Notes: generated by a model not told the origin, from the letters alone. 7,293 nt of DNA from Candidatus Nitrosocosmicus sp. (GCA_030452275.1 JAKDMR010000095.1:1-7293), one strand, 5' to 3'; counted from the first letter of the stretch, positions 1 through 5,969 are shown. Numbers and translations: made by a program.

Positions 1-246
1 CAAATGGCGAATAAGAAGACGAAACGGTGCGTTAATAATTTCAGGATACTACAGAATATCGGCAGGCCCCGTTAACTTTAGGTAATTTTTCAAATGCTTC
101 AAAATATTTCATATCGATCAAGATGAATCATTTCAGAACAAAAGGTCATAAATCGTGCTCAAAATGCAAGGAATCTTGTCGATATTGTCTCGGTTAGTCC
201 GGTGACAACCCGAATTTACTCTTTTTCAAATGCTTAAGCTAACAGG

Positions 247-279
247 GCCTATCGGTAAATAGGCTGTCTTTATAGCCTA
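247..279 (+). other. Two mutually exclusive short hairpins
   Basis: GCCTAT (247-252) pairs perfectly with ATAGGC (259-264). The overlapping TAGGCT (260-265) pairs perfectly with AGCCTA (274-279). The middle arm can therefore pair either left or right, but not both. No gene context explains it. It is an observation only. Confidence 0.3.
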
Positions 280-347
280 AGTATCCGGATTATTGCATAC
301 CTTTAAGCAGGTTGCAAAGGACGATGAACGACGTAACATGGGTCTGT

Positions 348-494
348 CTAGATGGGATATGTCTTGAACCCGACGAAAAACCAAGAGATATAACAAATTC
401 CCTTAAATATAGGGTATAAAATTTGACCCATACTAGGTGGATCGTTCACAATCATATCCCGGACTGTACTTTCGACAAAGAGCATCTTTGACAT
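348..494 (-). CDS. Possible 48-residue small ORF, unrecognised
   Basis: An ATG-started frame of 48 codons begins 5 nt after the stop codon of the decayed EamA gene, on the same strand, and ends at a TAG. The peptide starts MSKMLFVEST and has a hydrophobic, aromatic-rich C-terminal half (ICYISWFFVGF). I recognise no family. It could be a small membrane peptide, the tail of a decayed gene, or chance. A 31-codon ATG frame on the opposite strand (324-419) overlaps it, and I have no basis for preferring either beyond length and position. No ribosome-binding site or TATA box clearly supports it. Confidence 0.2.
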   Translation of the reverse strand: MSKMLFVESTVRDMIVNDPPSMGQILYPIFKGICYISWFFVGFKTYPI

Positions 495-499
495 GTTTG

Positions 500-1527
500 T
501 TAACTAGATTGAATGCGTTTTGGCTTGCTCGGAGCTTTCTTTTTTGTCACCATTAATGCGACTCCTGCTAGAATTATTACCATCGCGACTACGGTAATCA
601 GGCTTAAATTTTCATATAAAACGGCCCACCCTAGAAGCACTGCTATTACCGGGCTAACGTATGCAAATGTATTAGCAAGAGAGGCGGAAGTCACTCTTAG
701 CAGCCAGTAAAAATCGGTAAACCCTATTACCGTTATTATTCCTATCAAGTATATTTGGGCTATGATGGACTGGACAGAAACCAGCATCAAATCCAAATTT
801 TTATACTCGCCAAATAAGAAACTCACGCCAGTAAGCATTAATCCTCCAGTGATCATTATCATGCCTGCAGAAGCCAAAATGCTAACCGTAAGTTGTGCTC
901 TGGCTGAATAGATTGATCCGATAGCCCATGAGATCGAACTAATTATTAACGCTACTGTTCCAATTGGATCGAGGTCTCCTGAACCAATTGAAGGGCCAAC
1001 AAGGAGCATCTACCCACTAAAACCAGCGACCAAACCTAGGATCGTTCCTTTTGACATTTTTTGCCAAGCGTTCCTTTCTTAAACCATCTATAGATCAAAT
1101 AACCTAAAATCGCTACCCATAAAGGAATAGTAGAATTTAGCAATCCGGTCATACCTTAGGTTAGGTATTGGGCTCCCCATGTTAACAATCCCTGCCCCCC
1201 TAAGAATAAAGTAACACCTAGAATGATACTGTCCTTCCATTGTTGCAGAGTAATCCGTTCCATGGGTACCTCTACCGGTATCTGTCGTCCTGATCCACGC
1301 AATTTTTGTGAATTCTCCGGGTCATGGTTTTTCCACAATTTGAATCTGTTGACTTGAAGGAAATAAATAGTGAATAATATTGCACCGGCTATACTAAAGC
1401 GTAAACCGGCACTCAGAAGAGGAGGAATGGTATCGATAGCCACTTTAATTGCAAGAAAGCTGGAACCATTAATTACCCATAGCGAAATCAGAACTAACCA
1501 TATTTTGGTTTGGTGATTCAAATTCAT
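500..1527 (-). pseudogene. EamA/DMT-family membrane transporter, decayed (two stops, one frameshift)
   Basis: The intact ancestor would be a roughly 340-residue, ten-helix exporter of the drug/metabolite transporter superfamily (two EamA repeats) in the cytoplasmic membrane. Its substrate cannot be inferred. The N-terminal part (1527 down to 1156) has the typical opening WVINGSSFLAIKVAI and GLRFSIAGAILF, and ends ...WGAQYLT at a TAA (1156-1158). Reading through gives GMTGLLNSTIPLWVAILGYL, the conserved start of the EamA core, so the stop is an internal mutation. Near 1079-1081 the frame shifts; one base lost from an A run would explain it. The new frame reads KMSKGTILGLVAGFSG, then a TAG (1010-1012), then MLLVGPSIGSGD and the second EamA repeat to the TAA at 500-502. 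The order of homologous segments is complete, so this is one gene with three lesions, not two genes. A sequencing error could explain one lesion but hardly all three. Confidence 0.9.
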
Positions 1528-1930
1528 TTTCTTTTAATATTTACTGAAAGCTCAAGGTAAGGAAATAAATGTTTATTTGAATACCTATAAAGTGATTGCA
1601 CGTTGAATCAGGAATACAATTGGTCTAGTACCAAAAACCTTGGAAACATGCTATCAATCTCACGAACCACTAGGGTAGAGGTAGTACCTCAATTACTCCG
1701 AGGATCTGACTAAAAAGAATCTGAACAAATAGATTCCTATTAATAAGACGCCCTTTTGACTTAAGTGTAACCAAATCAAGGAGACAACAAATTTATCAAT
1801 CCTTATTGTTAAGTATTAAAAGTTTCAATGTGATAAATCTCCACTCTGGATAGGATGCTAAATTTCAAGCCCTGTGTTTATAATACGACGGCTAAACGAA
1901 CTGGTAGATGGGAATCCATTTATTGTTATT

Positions 1931-1944
1931 TGAGAATATTCTCA
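1931..1944. promoter_or_regulatory. Perfect 14-bp palindrome, operator candidate
   Basis: TGAGAATATTCTCA is a perfect palindrome 107 bp before the ATG of the cupredoxin gene. Its half site TGAGAAT resembles the 7-1-7 half sites bound by Fur-family regulators, but here the central base is missing (7-0-7). That it controls the copper protein gene is inference. No regulator gene lies in the window. Confidence 0.4.
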
Positions 1945-1994
1945 GACATTTAAATGATATTGGTATTCCTCTCCCACAGAAATAGAATATAGTC

Positions 1995-2025
1995 TTATTT
2001 AATAATAATTTAACATAAAATATTA
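1995..2025 (+). promoter_or_regulatory. AT-rich archaeal promoter of the cupredoxin gene
   Basis: The stretch is almost pure A/T with TATA-like cores around 1995-2003 and 2015-2022. The second lies about 30 bp before the ATG, close to the spacing expected for a nearly leaderless archaeal transcript. There is no Shine-Dalgarno-like sequence before the start, which agrees with a short or absent leader. Confidence 0.45.
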
Positions 2026-2051
2026 GGGATTGATTTATCCATAACCCCTAA
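2023..2051 (+). promoter_or_regulatory. TTAGGG/CCCTAA inverted repeat abutting the start codon
   Basis: TTAGGG at 2023-2028 is perfectly complementary to CCCTAA at 2046-2051, whose last A is the A of the ATG. Inside it, GGAT (2027-2030) and ATCC (2037-2040) form an alternative smaller pairing. It could be an operator overlapping the transcription start, or an RNA hairpin if transcription begins near 2023. A related arrangement precedes the gene at 4849. Confidence 0.35.
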
Positions 2052-2506
2052 TGAAAATAAACCCACTTTTTTTAGTGACTGGGTTAGTCCTGGTTGCAGC
2101 TTTAGTTACTCTTGAGGTGCCTATTCAACACGTAAATGCACAAAAAGTAGGTGATGTGATTGCTCCAATGCCTAGAAATGTCATAATCCCAACCACTGAC
2201 AAAATCCTAGTATCAATTGTACCGGGGGCGACTTTTCTAACTGACACCGCTTATAATCCAAATCCTATAGAGGTGAGCGTTGGTCAAACTGTCTTGTGGA
2301 CAAATGACGATTTTTCATTTCATACCGTTACTACAGGGGAGATGGGCGATACAGATGCAGGACGTGTTTTTGATTCCGGGTTGGCAGGTCCAACGGCACT
2401 AACTAGTACTGGTAAAACTTATGAATTCACATTTGAATCAGCAGGTGAATATCCATATTACTGTATATTGCATCCGGGTATGGTGGGAAAAGTGATTGTT
2501 ATTTAA
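2051..2506 (+). CDS. Secreted amicyanin-like blue copper protein (cupredoxin)
   Basis: This is a 151-residue type-1 copper protein, probably a small electron carrier outside the cytoplasmic membrane. Residues 1-30 form a signal peptide (MKINPLFLVTGLVLVAALV, likely cleavage after VNA). The cupredoxin fold spans about residues 60-151. Copper ligands are visible as His91 (FSFHTV) and the C-terminal loop Cys138, His141, Met144 in YYCILHPGM. The C-x2-H-x2-M spacing is that of amicyanin rather than plastocyanin (C-x2-H-x4-M). Nitrososphaerota encode many such proteins and are thought to use copper rather than haem carriers in their electron transport; which partner this one serves cannot be seen. 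There is no membrane anchor beyond the signal peptide, which might also act as an uncleaved anchor. The gene stands alone between a long regulatory gap and an insertion sequence that begins about 11 bp after its stop, so the IS may have displaced its terminator. The ATG is chosen because the signal peptide starts there and a TATA-like box lies about 30 bp upstream. Confidence 0.93.
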   Translation: MKINPLFLVTGLVLVAALVTLEVPIQHVNAQKVGDVIAPMPRNVIIPTTDKILVSIVPGATFLTDTAYNPNPIEVSVGQTVLWTNDDFSFHTVTTGEMGDTDAGRVFDSGLAGPTALTSTGKTYEFTFESAGEYPYYCILHPGMVGKVIVI

Positions 2507-2542
2507 ATAAAATTAGGCTTTATTCCTGCTTTGACGCCTAAC

Positions 2543-2574
2543 TCAATCTATTTAGCTGGGATTGTATAGATTGA
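2543..2574 (+). promoter_or_regulatory. 8-bp-stem hairpin just before the transposase start
   Basis: TCAATCTA (2543-2550) is perfectly inverted as TAGATTGA (2567-2574), with a 16-nt loop and 6 nt between it and the GTG start. Hairpins in this position are known in some insertion sequences to limit transposase made from outside transcripts. That role here is inference. Confidence 0.4.
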
Positions 2575-2580
2575 TTATTT

Positions 2581-3515
2581 GTGATAGACTGGCCTTCTTA
2601 CAGTAGATCACTAGTGAGACGTGGTGAGATACTTTTTTCATATGATTTTCTTGATATGTGGGGTTCTGAGTTAGTGGGGATGAATAAATGTAAGAAAGGT
2701 AAACCATTTGTATTTCCAAATTCTTTCATACTGGTCATTGGTTACATCCGTTATTCTTTTCAGTTGCCATACAGACAGACTCAAGGTATTATCAAGGCTA
2801 CTGGAAAACGTCTACCTTCAAATTCACCCAGCTATGGTCATATCTATAAAAGAATCAACAAGTTAAATGTCGATATCAGAGGAGGAGGAGGAAGAGAAAA
2901 TAAGATGACATACGATGATGATGATTACATCATAATCGCAATAGACAGTACCGGAGTCAAGGTAACAAACAGGGGTCAGTGGATGGATAAAAAGTGGAAT
3001 GTAAAAAATAGAAAAGGCTATATCAAGATTCATGTAGTCGTGAACATAAAAACAAAGGAGATCCTTGCGCTAGAGGTAACAGATGAGAAAGTACCTGATG
3101 GCAAAATGTTAAAAACATTAGTAGATCAAGTTTCCACTAGCTTATTAGAAAAGTGTAAGAAGAAGAAACCTATCATGATAAAATCTGTACTAGCTGATGG
3201 AGCACATGACTCCAATGTAAACTTTAGATATCTTGAGGATAAAAAGATCAAACCCGGAATAAAGGTAAGAAAGAACTCTATCGTATCACCAAAGAATAAC
3301 AGGTTAAGAAACAAGGAAGTATTACAACAGACAAAAGAGGATCTACTGAAATGGAAGAAGAAAAGAAAATACGGTCACAGATGGATGGCAGAGACTGTTT
3401 TCTCAACACTAAAGAGAACATTTGGTGAGTATATGTATCTGCTACCAAGTTTAATAACATGGTAAGGGAGATGATGATAAAAGTGTCATTGTATAACCTG
3501 TTTAGAAGAATCTAA
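2581..3515 (+). pseudogene. IS5-family DDE transposase with C-terminal frameshift
   Basis: The uninterrupted reading frame runs 2581-3465 (294 residues). The N-terminal part WPSYSRSLVRRGEILFSYDF followed by LPYRQTQGI is typical of the archaeal IS5 group with a DDE_Tnp_1-type core. The catalytic triad is visible: Asp122 in AIDSTG, Asp206 in LADGAHD, Glu271 in HRWMAETVFS. After FGEY (residues 281-284) the reading becomes MYLLPSLITW and stops. Removing one AT from TATAT at 3430-3434 restores VSATKFNNMVREMMIKVSLY and then NLFRRI, ending at TAA 3513-3515, which gives the usual length of about 309 residues. A 2-bp duplication therefore replaces the last 25 residues with a 10-residue tail. All catalytic residues lie before the lesion, so residual activity is possible. 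The start is GTG, fixed by an in-frame TGA at 2572-2574. Residues about 100-115 are low complexity (Gly run, then Asp run). Confidence 0.88.
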
Positions 3516-3747
3516 AGAACCACTGAAGGATACGACCAAAGGATAAGGAATCAGGAAACAAAGTAGTATAAATGGAAAATGTATGTGATACACCATCACT
3601 CTTTTTGGGTTTATATACATTAATTGTCAAGACTTTACACTATTCTATTATGCATAGGAAGTATATGTACATTATTAAGAATAAAAAAATTAGATTCAAA
3701 ATTGTAGGAAAAACCCTGAAGGTGACCCAGCTTGCCTTTAAGTATGA

Positions 3748-4313
3748 TTACTTTTCAATACCTGCATTATCATATGCGTTCGCCTTAGCTTTACTATTCA
3801 AAAGATCTCCTTGATTTAGATTTTGATTTCTAATAGCTGAATGTAGATTAGCAACTTGTGTTTGTTTAGTTATTATGCTACCAACAGGAACAAGGGTAAT
3901 ATCTAGTATTTCAACTCCCATCACAATGCTACCAAGCCTTATGACAACAATATTGCCTATCTTTGAATCAAGTACTGCACTTTTTACTCCTACTATGGTA
4001 TTATTTCCAATCCAAACAGGTCCGTAAACTATTGAATCATGTGTTTGACTTACATTGCCACTGATGAAAATAGCATGCCCCTGATCAAACCTCGTATCAT
4101 TTCCCAGTAATCGTTCTCCATTCTGAGAGAACCTTTTGTTATTATTATTTACCCATCTTTAACTGCATCAATAGCATGCAGTATGACTCCATCTTGCATG
4201 TTAAAATAATCTCCGATATGAATTGGAACACCTTCATCTGCTCTACAAGCAGCTGTAGAGGTTATTAGTACATCTTTCAGGATTATAGAGAGATCACCGT
4301 TATTGCAAAGATT
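3748..4313 (-). pseudogene. Gamma-class carbonic anhydrase (Cam-like), decayed
   Basis: On the minus strand two overlapping open stretches together spell a gamma-carbonic anhydrase, the left-handed beta-helix trimeric zinc/iron enzyme that hydrates CO2. The first (4313 down to 4149) contains RADEGVPIHIG and NMQDGVILHAI, matching the Cam motif with the active-site Arg, the Gln-Asp pair and the first metal-ligand His. It ends at TAA 4149-4151 directly after AVKDG. The second frame continues as VNNNNKRFSQNGERLLGNDT, FDQGHAIFISGNVS, QTHDSIVYGPVWIGNNTIVG and SIVMGVEILD to TAA 3748-3750, the usual C-terminal half. The join needs one lost base (or two gained) near 4150-4152. In the second metal-binding block the family has H-x4-H-GP; here the second His is Tyr (THDSIVYGP), so a metal ligand is lost too. 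The N-terminus above 4313 is not readable. The hydrophobic beta-helix repeats also look eroded. This is inactive as it stands. Confidence 0.85.
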
Positions 4314-4429
4314 TTACGCTATACTAATCATCCCCATAATTTTATTCTTTTTTTAGTAAAAATTTTTTTTGCTGACTCAATGATCCTAAGAAAAAAGTTC
4401 TTGAATTGTGATAAAGTAATCTCACAATC

Positions 4430-4469
4430 TATCGATAATCTCCCTAACGCTTATCGATAATCTCCCTAA
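4430..4469. repeat. 18-bp exact direct repeat, 22-bp period
   Basis: TATCGATAATCTCCCTAA occurs at 4430-4447 and again at 4452-4469, separated by CGCT. Each copy starts with the palindrome TATCGATA. The 22-bp period is about two helical turns, so two identical proteins would bind on the same face. It may be an operator pair or an array remnant; only two copies are present. Confidence 0.6.
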
Positions 4470-4531
4470 TACCCAATCAACTAAACAGGTATTTATCAAC
4501 GGATCTAGAATATTCTATTTTTATTCACAAG

Positions 4532-4557
4532 TTTAAACTTCACTCTTTGAGTTTAAA
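4532..4557. repeat. Inverted repeat TTTAAACT/AGTTTAAA
   Basis: TTTAAACT (4532-4539) is perfectly inverted at 4550-4557 with a 10-bp spacer. It is AT-rich and about 300 bp before the next start codon. It could be a hairpin or a binding site. Confidence 0.4.
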
Positions 4558-4713
4558 ATCATTTCAAAACATCGTCACTATTTGATCGACACGTATATGA
4601 TGATTCTATGACAAACCAGAAACAGCACATAAAAAAACCAAATTTGGATCTATCTTTTTTTGAAATAGTTCATTTTCACCGTAATTGCAGTTTTTAGTAC
4701 TTTGAGAGTAATA

Positions 4714-4736
4714 AATTAACCATTTATAGGTTAATT
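4714..4736. promoter_or_regulatory. Inverted repeat AATTAACC/GGTTAATT, operator candidate
   Basis: AATTAACC (4714-4721) and GGTTAATT (4729-4736) are perfect 8-bp arms around a 7-bp spacer, about 113 bp before the ATG at 4849. The shape fits a dimeric helix-turn-helix binding site. No regulator is identified. Confidence 0.4.
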
Positions 4737-4817
4737 AATGATATTTATGATGATTTTTTGGATTCTTCATAAATATTTTATACAAACGACTATAACGATA
4801 TTATCATAAATGAAAAT

Positions 4818-4848
4818 ACTTATTTACCTAGGGCTTGGGTAATCCCTG
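4818..4848 (+). promoter_or_regulatory. Promoter and AGGG/CCCT motif before the gene at 4849
   Basis: ACTTATTTA (4818-4826) is a TATA-like box centred about 27 bp before the ATG, the spacing for a leaderless archaeal transcript. Between it and the ATG lie AGGG (4830-4833) and CCCT (4844-4847), plus GGG-TAAT-CCC at 4837-4846. The CCCT-purine-ATG junction is shared with the copper protein gene at 2046-2053. Confidence 0.45.
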
Positions 4849-5163
4849 ATGAACAAAATTAGAAATTTAAGCATCTTTATTGTAGCATTTTCTGTAATGA
4901 TGATTGGTGCATCAGCAGCATCCGCGGTAGGTTCTATTAGTCCAGTATTTGCTAGCACAGATGAATCTAACAATGATCAATCTAACAATGATCAATCTGA
5001 TTCAAGTCAGACAGATAATGAACAACCAACATTAGAAACTGTAGATACTCATTTGGAAAATTGTATTCAACAAATAGAAAATGATAACACCGATGAAGCC
5101 TTAAATGATTGTCAAAATGCTGATAATGAGTTAGATAGATTAATAGCTAATGCAACTGGATGA
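4849..5163 (+). CDS. Small secreted protein with acidic linker and Cys-pair helical domain
   Basis: The family is not recognised by name. The 104-residue product has a signal peptide (residues 1-35: NKIRN, then a hydrophobic core, likely cleavage after VFA). A low-complexity Ser/Asn/Asp/Gln linker follows (36-60) with the tandem unit SNNDQ twice. A C-terminal region (61-102) looks like a helical hairpin (LENCIQQIENDNTDEALNDC, then NADNELDRL). Cys72 and Cys88 could pair as a disulfide that clamps two helices. Small exported helical proteins of this layout are common in soil Nitrososphaerota; some resemble SmbP-type metal-binding bundles, but the His richness of SmbP is absent here (one His). 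The linker duplication is exact at DNA level (15 bp, 4966-4980 and 4981-4995), which suggests recent slippage. The ATG is supported by the signal peptide and by the TATA-like box 27 bp upstream. No neighbour on the same strand, so it is probably monocistronic. Confidence 0.8.
   Translation: MNKIRNLSIFIVAFSVMMIGASAASAVGSISPVFASTDESNNDQSNNDQSDSSQTDNEQPTLETVDTHLENCIQQIENDNTDEALNDCQNADNELDRLIANATG
4966..4995 (+). repeat. 15-bp tandem duplication inside the linker
   Basis: TCTAACAATGATCAA is present twice in tandem without a mismatch and encodes SNNDQ twice. It keeps the frame, so it only lengthens the flexible linker of the secreted protein. Confidence 0.8.
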
Positions 5164-5223
5164 TGATATAAAAGGGTCGAAATAGAACAAATTCGTTGTA
5201 ACTAAATGAATCAACTCTAACAT

Positions 5224-5242
5224 ATTATTTTTATATTTTTTT
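5224..5242 (+). terminator. T-rich terminator after the secreted Cys-pair gene
   Basis: A run of T residues broken by three A's, about 60 bp after the stop at 5163, matches the T-tract terminators used by archaeal RNA polymerase. No stem is needed. Confidence 0.45.
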
Positions 5243-5351
5243 ATCACCAGTCCAAGTTTATGATTATTAAAATTCATAAAATGACTACATTTCTACTAAA
5301 ATGGATAAGTATCAGGAATTTTTTTGCCGAAATAGTAAATGAATTTGCTCT

Positions 5352-5615
5352 CTACATGCATTCATTTAGAACCACATCTATTTTGTCTTTTATTTGAAAA
5401 AGGTTTTTTTTATTTACGGTAATACTATGAGATTCGATCAAGTTTTCGCCCTCATAAACTTTACAAACTATTGAATACTGATTCTCATACTTGTTGTCTC
5501 CTTTGTGTTGTTTGTAAAGATCATTAACTTCGATAATCCGACGGATTTTGTTTTCGTCTCCCGTTGTATTTCCTGGCGAGGTTACCAACGATATTAAAGC
5601 CTGATAAAACTTCAT
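5352..5615 (-). CDS. Hypothetical protein, 87 residues
   Basis: The family is not recognised. The product is charged and soluble, without a signal peptide or membrane helix. Predicted order by eye: an N-terminal helix (FYQALISLV), a polar Gly/Asn/Asp loop (14-21), a helix or strand (KIRRIIEVNDLYKQH), two strands (YSIVCKVYEG and LIESHSITVN) and a C-terminal helix (LFQIKDKIDVVL) ending in CM. Two Cys are present, one in the strand and one at the penultimate position. The start is fixed: the codon before the ATG is an in-frame TAA. No clear TATA box sits at the leaderless distance; a weak AT-rich core lies near 5654-5662, which would give a leader of about 17 nt. An octanucleotide microsatellite lies 72-125 bp upstream of the start. 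Natural-looking composition supports a real gene, but I cannot assign a role. Confidence 0.6.
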   Translation of the reverse strand: MKFYQALISLVTSPGNTTGDENKIRRIIEVNDLYKQHKGDNKYENQYSIVCKVYEGENLIESHSITVNKKNLFQIKDKIDVVLNECM

Positions 5616-5686
5616 TTATTTGTATCCGCATAACGATGTCTATGTTCATTATCAGAATAAACTAATTTTACTGAATTTTATGTTCT

Positions 5687-5739
5687 ATCTATTTATCTAT
5701 TTATCTATTTATCTATTTATCTATTTATCTATTTATCTA
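5687..5739. repeat. Octanucleotide microsatellite (ATCTATTT)6 plus a partial unit
   Basis: Six perfect tandem copies of ATCTATTT fill 5687-5734, followed by ATCTA. Read on the minus strand it is a string of AAATAGAT units upstream of the gene at 5352-5615, so copy-number slippage could alter promoter spacing. Every unit is identical, which implies recent expansion. The apparent plus-strand protein across it (Tyr-Leu-Ile-Phe-Ser repeats) is an artefact. Confidence 0.85.
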
Positions 5740-5897
5740 ATCCAGATATGCGAAGTGATGGATTTAATCCGATCCTTTCTGCTGATATTTGTTACCTATC
5801 TAGATATTGTTTTAAGAATGTGTAAATTCTTGACTGGTCATGTCTGATTCTGGAGTATTAAATAAATGATCTGAAACCACATGGGCATATCCATTTG

Positions 5898-5929
5898 TCT
5901 AGAACCCTCTAGAACTAAAACCATCTAGA
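5898..5929. repeat. Three TCTAGA palindromes in 32 bp
   Basis: TCTAGA occurs at 5898-5903, 5908-5913 and 5924-5929. The first two are part of an exact TCTAGAAC repeat with a 10-bp period, about one helical turn. The cluster lies between the 3' end of the four-Cys module gene and the microsatellite. Function unknown; it may be a binding-site cluster. Confidence 0.5.
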
Positions 5930-5946
5930 TTTTTGATTATAGTAAG

Positions 5947-5954
5947 AAAAAAAA
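5947..5954 (-). terminator. T8 terminator after the four-Cys module gene
   Basis: Eight A's on the plus strand give a T8 tract on the coding strand, 15 bp after the stop codon of the gene ending at 5970. This is typical of archaeal transcription termination. Confidence 0.55.
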
Positions 5955-5969
5955 GATGAAATAAATTAT

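Larger units (their letters stand above)
1..499. other. Gene-poor left flank
   Basis: No convincing gene was found in this stretch. A frame open from the window edge ends with TAA at 73-75 and could be the tail of something to the left. Another frame is open at 127-237 without a start codon. The 14-bp string TTTTTCAAATGCTT occurs directly repeated at 86-99 and 222-235. Next to it, GGCCCCGTTAACTTTA (65-80) is partly inverted at 235-249. This looks like eroded gene or element debris, but I cannot name it. Confidence 0.4.
1528..2050. other. Intergenic region upstream of the copper protein gene
   Basis: No gene of convincing length is seen here; the longest ATG frame noted (1855-1953, 32 codons) has no recognisable features. 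The stretch holds a small hairpin GAATCT/AGATTC (1717-1722 with 1731-1736), the perfect palindrome at 1931-1944, and the AT-rich promoter of the gene starting at 2051. Confidence 0.6.
2518..3563 (+). mobile_element. IS5-like insertion sequence, about 1.05 kb
   Basis: The element carries one DDE transposase gene. Candidate imperfect terminal inverted repeats are CTTTATTCCTG at 2518-2528 and CAGGAAACAAAG at 3552-3563, whose reverse complement is CTTTGTTTCCTG, so they match with one gap. The bounds are tentative. A TAG sits at 2514-2516 and at 3564-3566, one base off the left boundary, so I do not claim a target duplication. The left end lies just 11 bp after the stop of the copper protein gene. 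The transposase is frameshifted near its end, so the copy is probably unable to move by itself. Confidence 0.6.
4314..4848. other. Intergenic region with several repeats
   Basis: No gene was found. It presumably includes the lost N-terminal part of the carbonic anhydrase pseudogene (first ~100 bp), then an 18-bp direct repeat pair, two 8-bp-arm inverted repeats and the promoter of the gene at 4849, each described separately. Confidence 0.6.

Noticed and set aside
324..419. 31-residue plus-strand frame with two Cys (MNDVTWVCLDG...)
   Set aside because: Too short, unrecognised, and overlapped by a longer opposite-strand frame; no promoter seen.
513..710. 65-residue plus-strand frame
   Set aside because: Antisense to the C-terminal EamA part, which has clear family sequence; the plus-strand peptide has no features.
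3126..3460. Two minus-strand frames of about 60 residues
   Set aside because: Both lie antisense within the transposase, whose DDE motifs are unmistakable.
3572..3814. 80-residue plus-strand frame
   Set aside because: Its 3' end is antisense to the carbonic anhydrase pseudogene and the rest is AT-rich flank of the IS; no family features, no promoter.
4430..4469. CRISPR array
   Set aside because: Only two repeats with a 4-bp spacer; this is not a CRISPR layout and no cas genes are present.
5620..5847. 75-residue plus-strand frame with Leu/Tyr/Ile/Phe repeats
   Set aside because: The middle is the translated octanucleotide microsatellite; open only because the repeat lacks stops in that phase.
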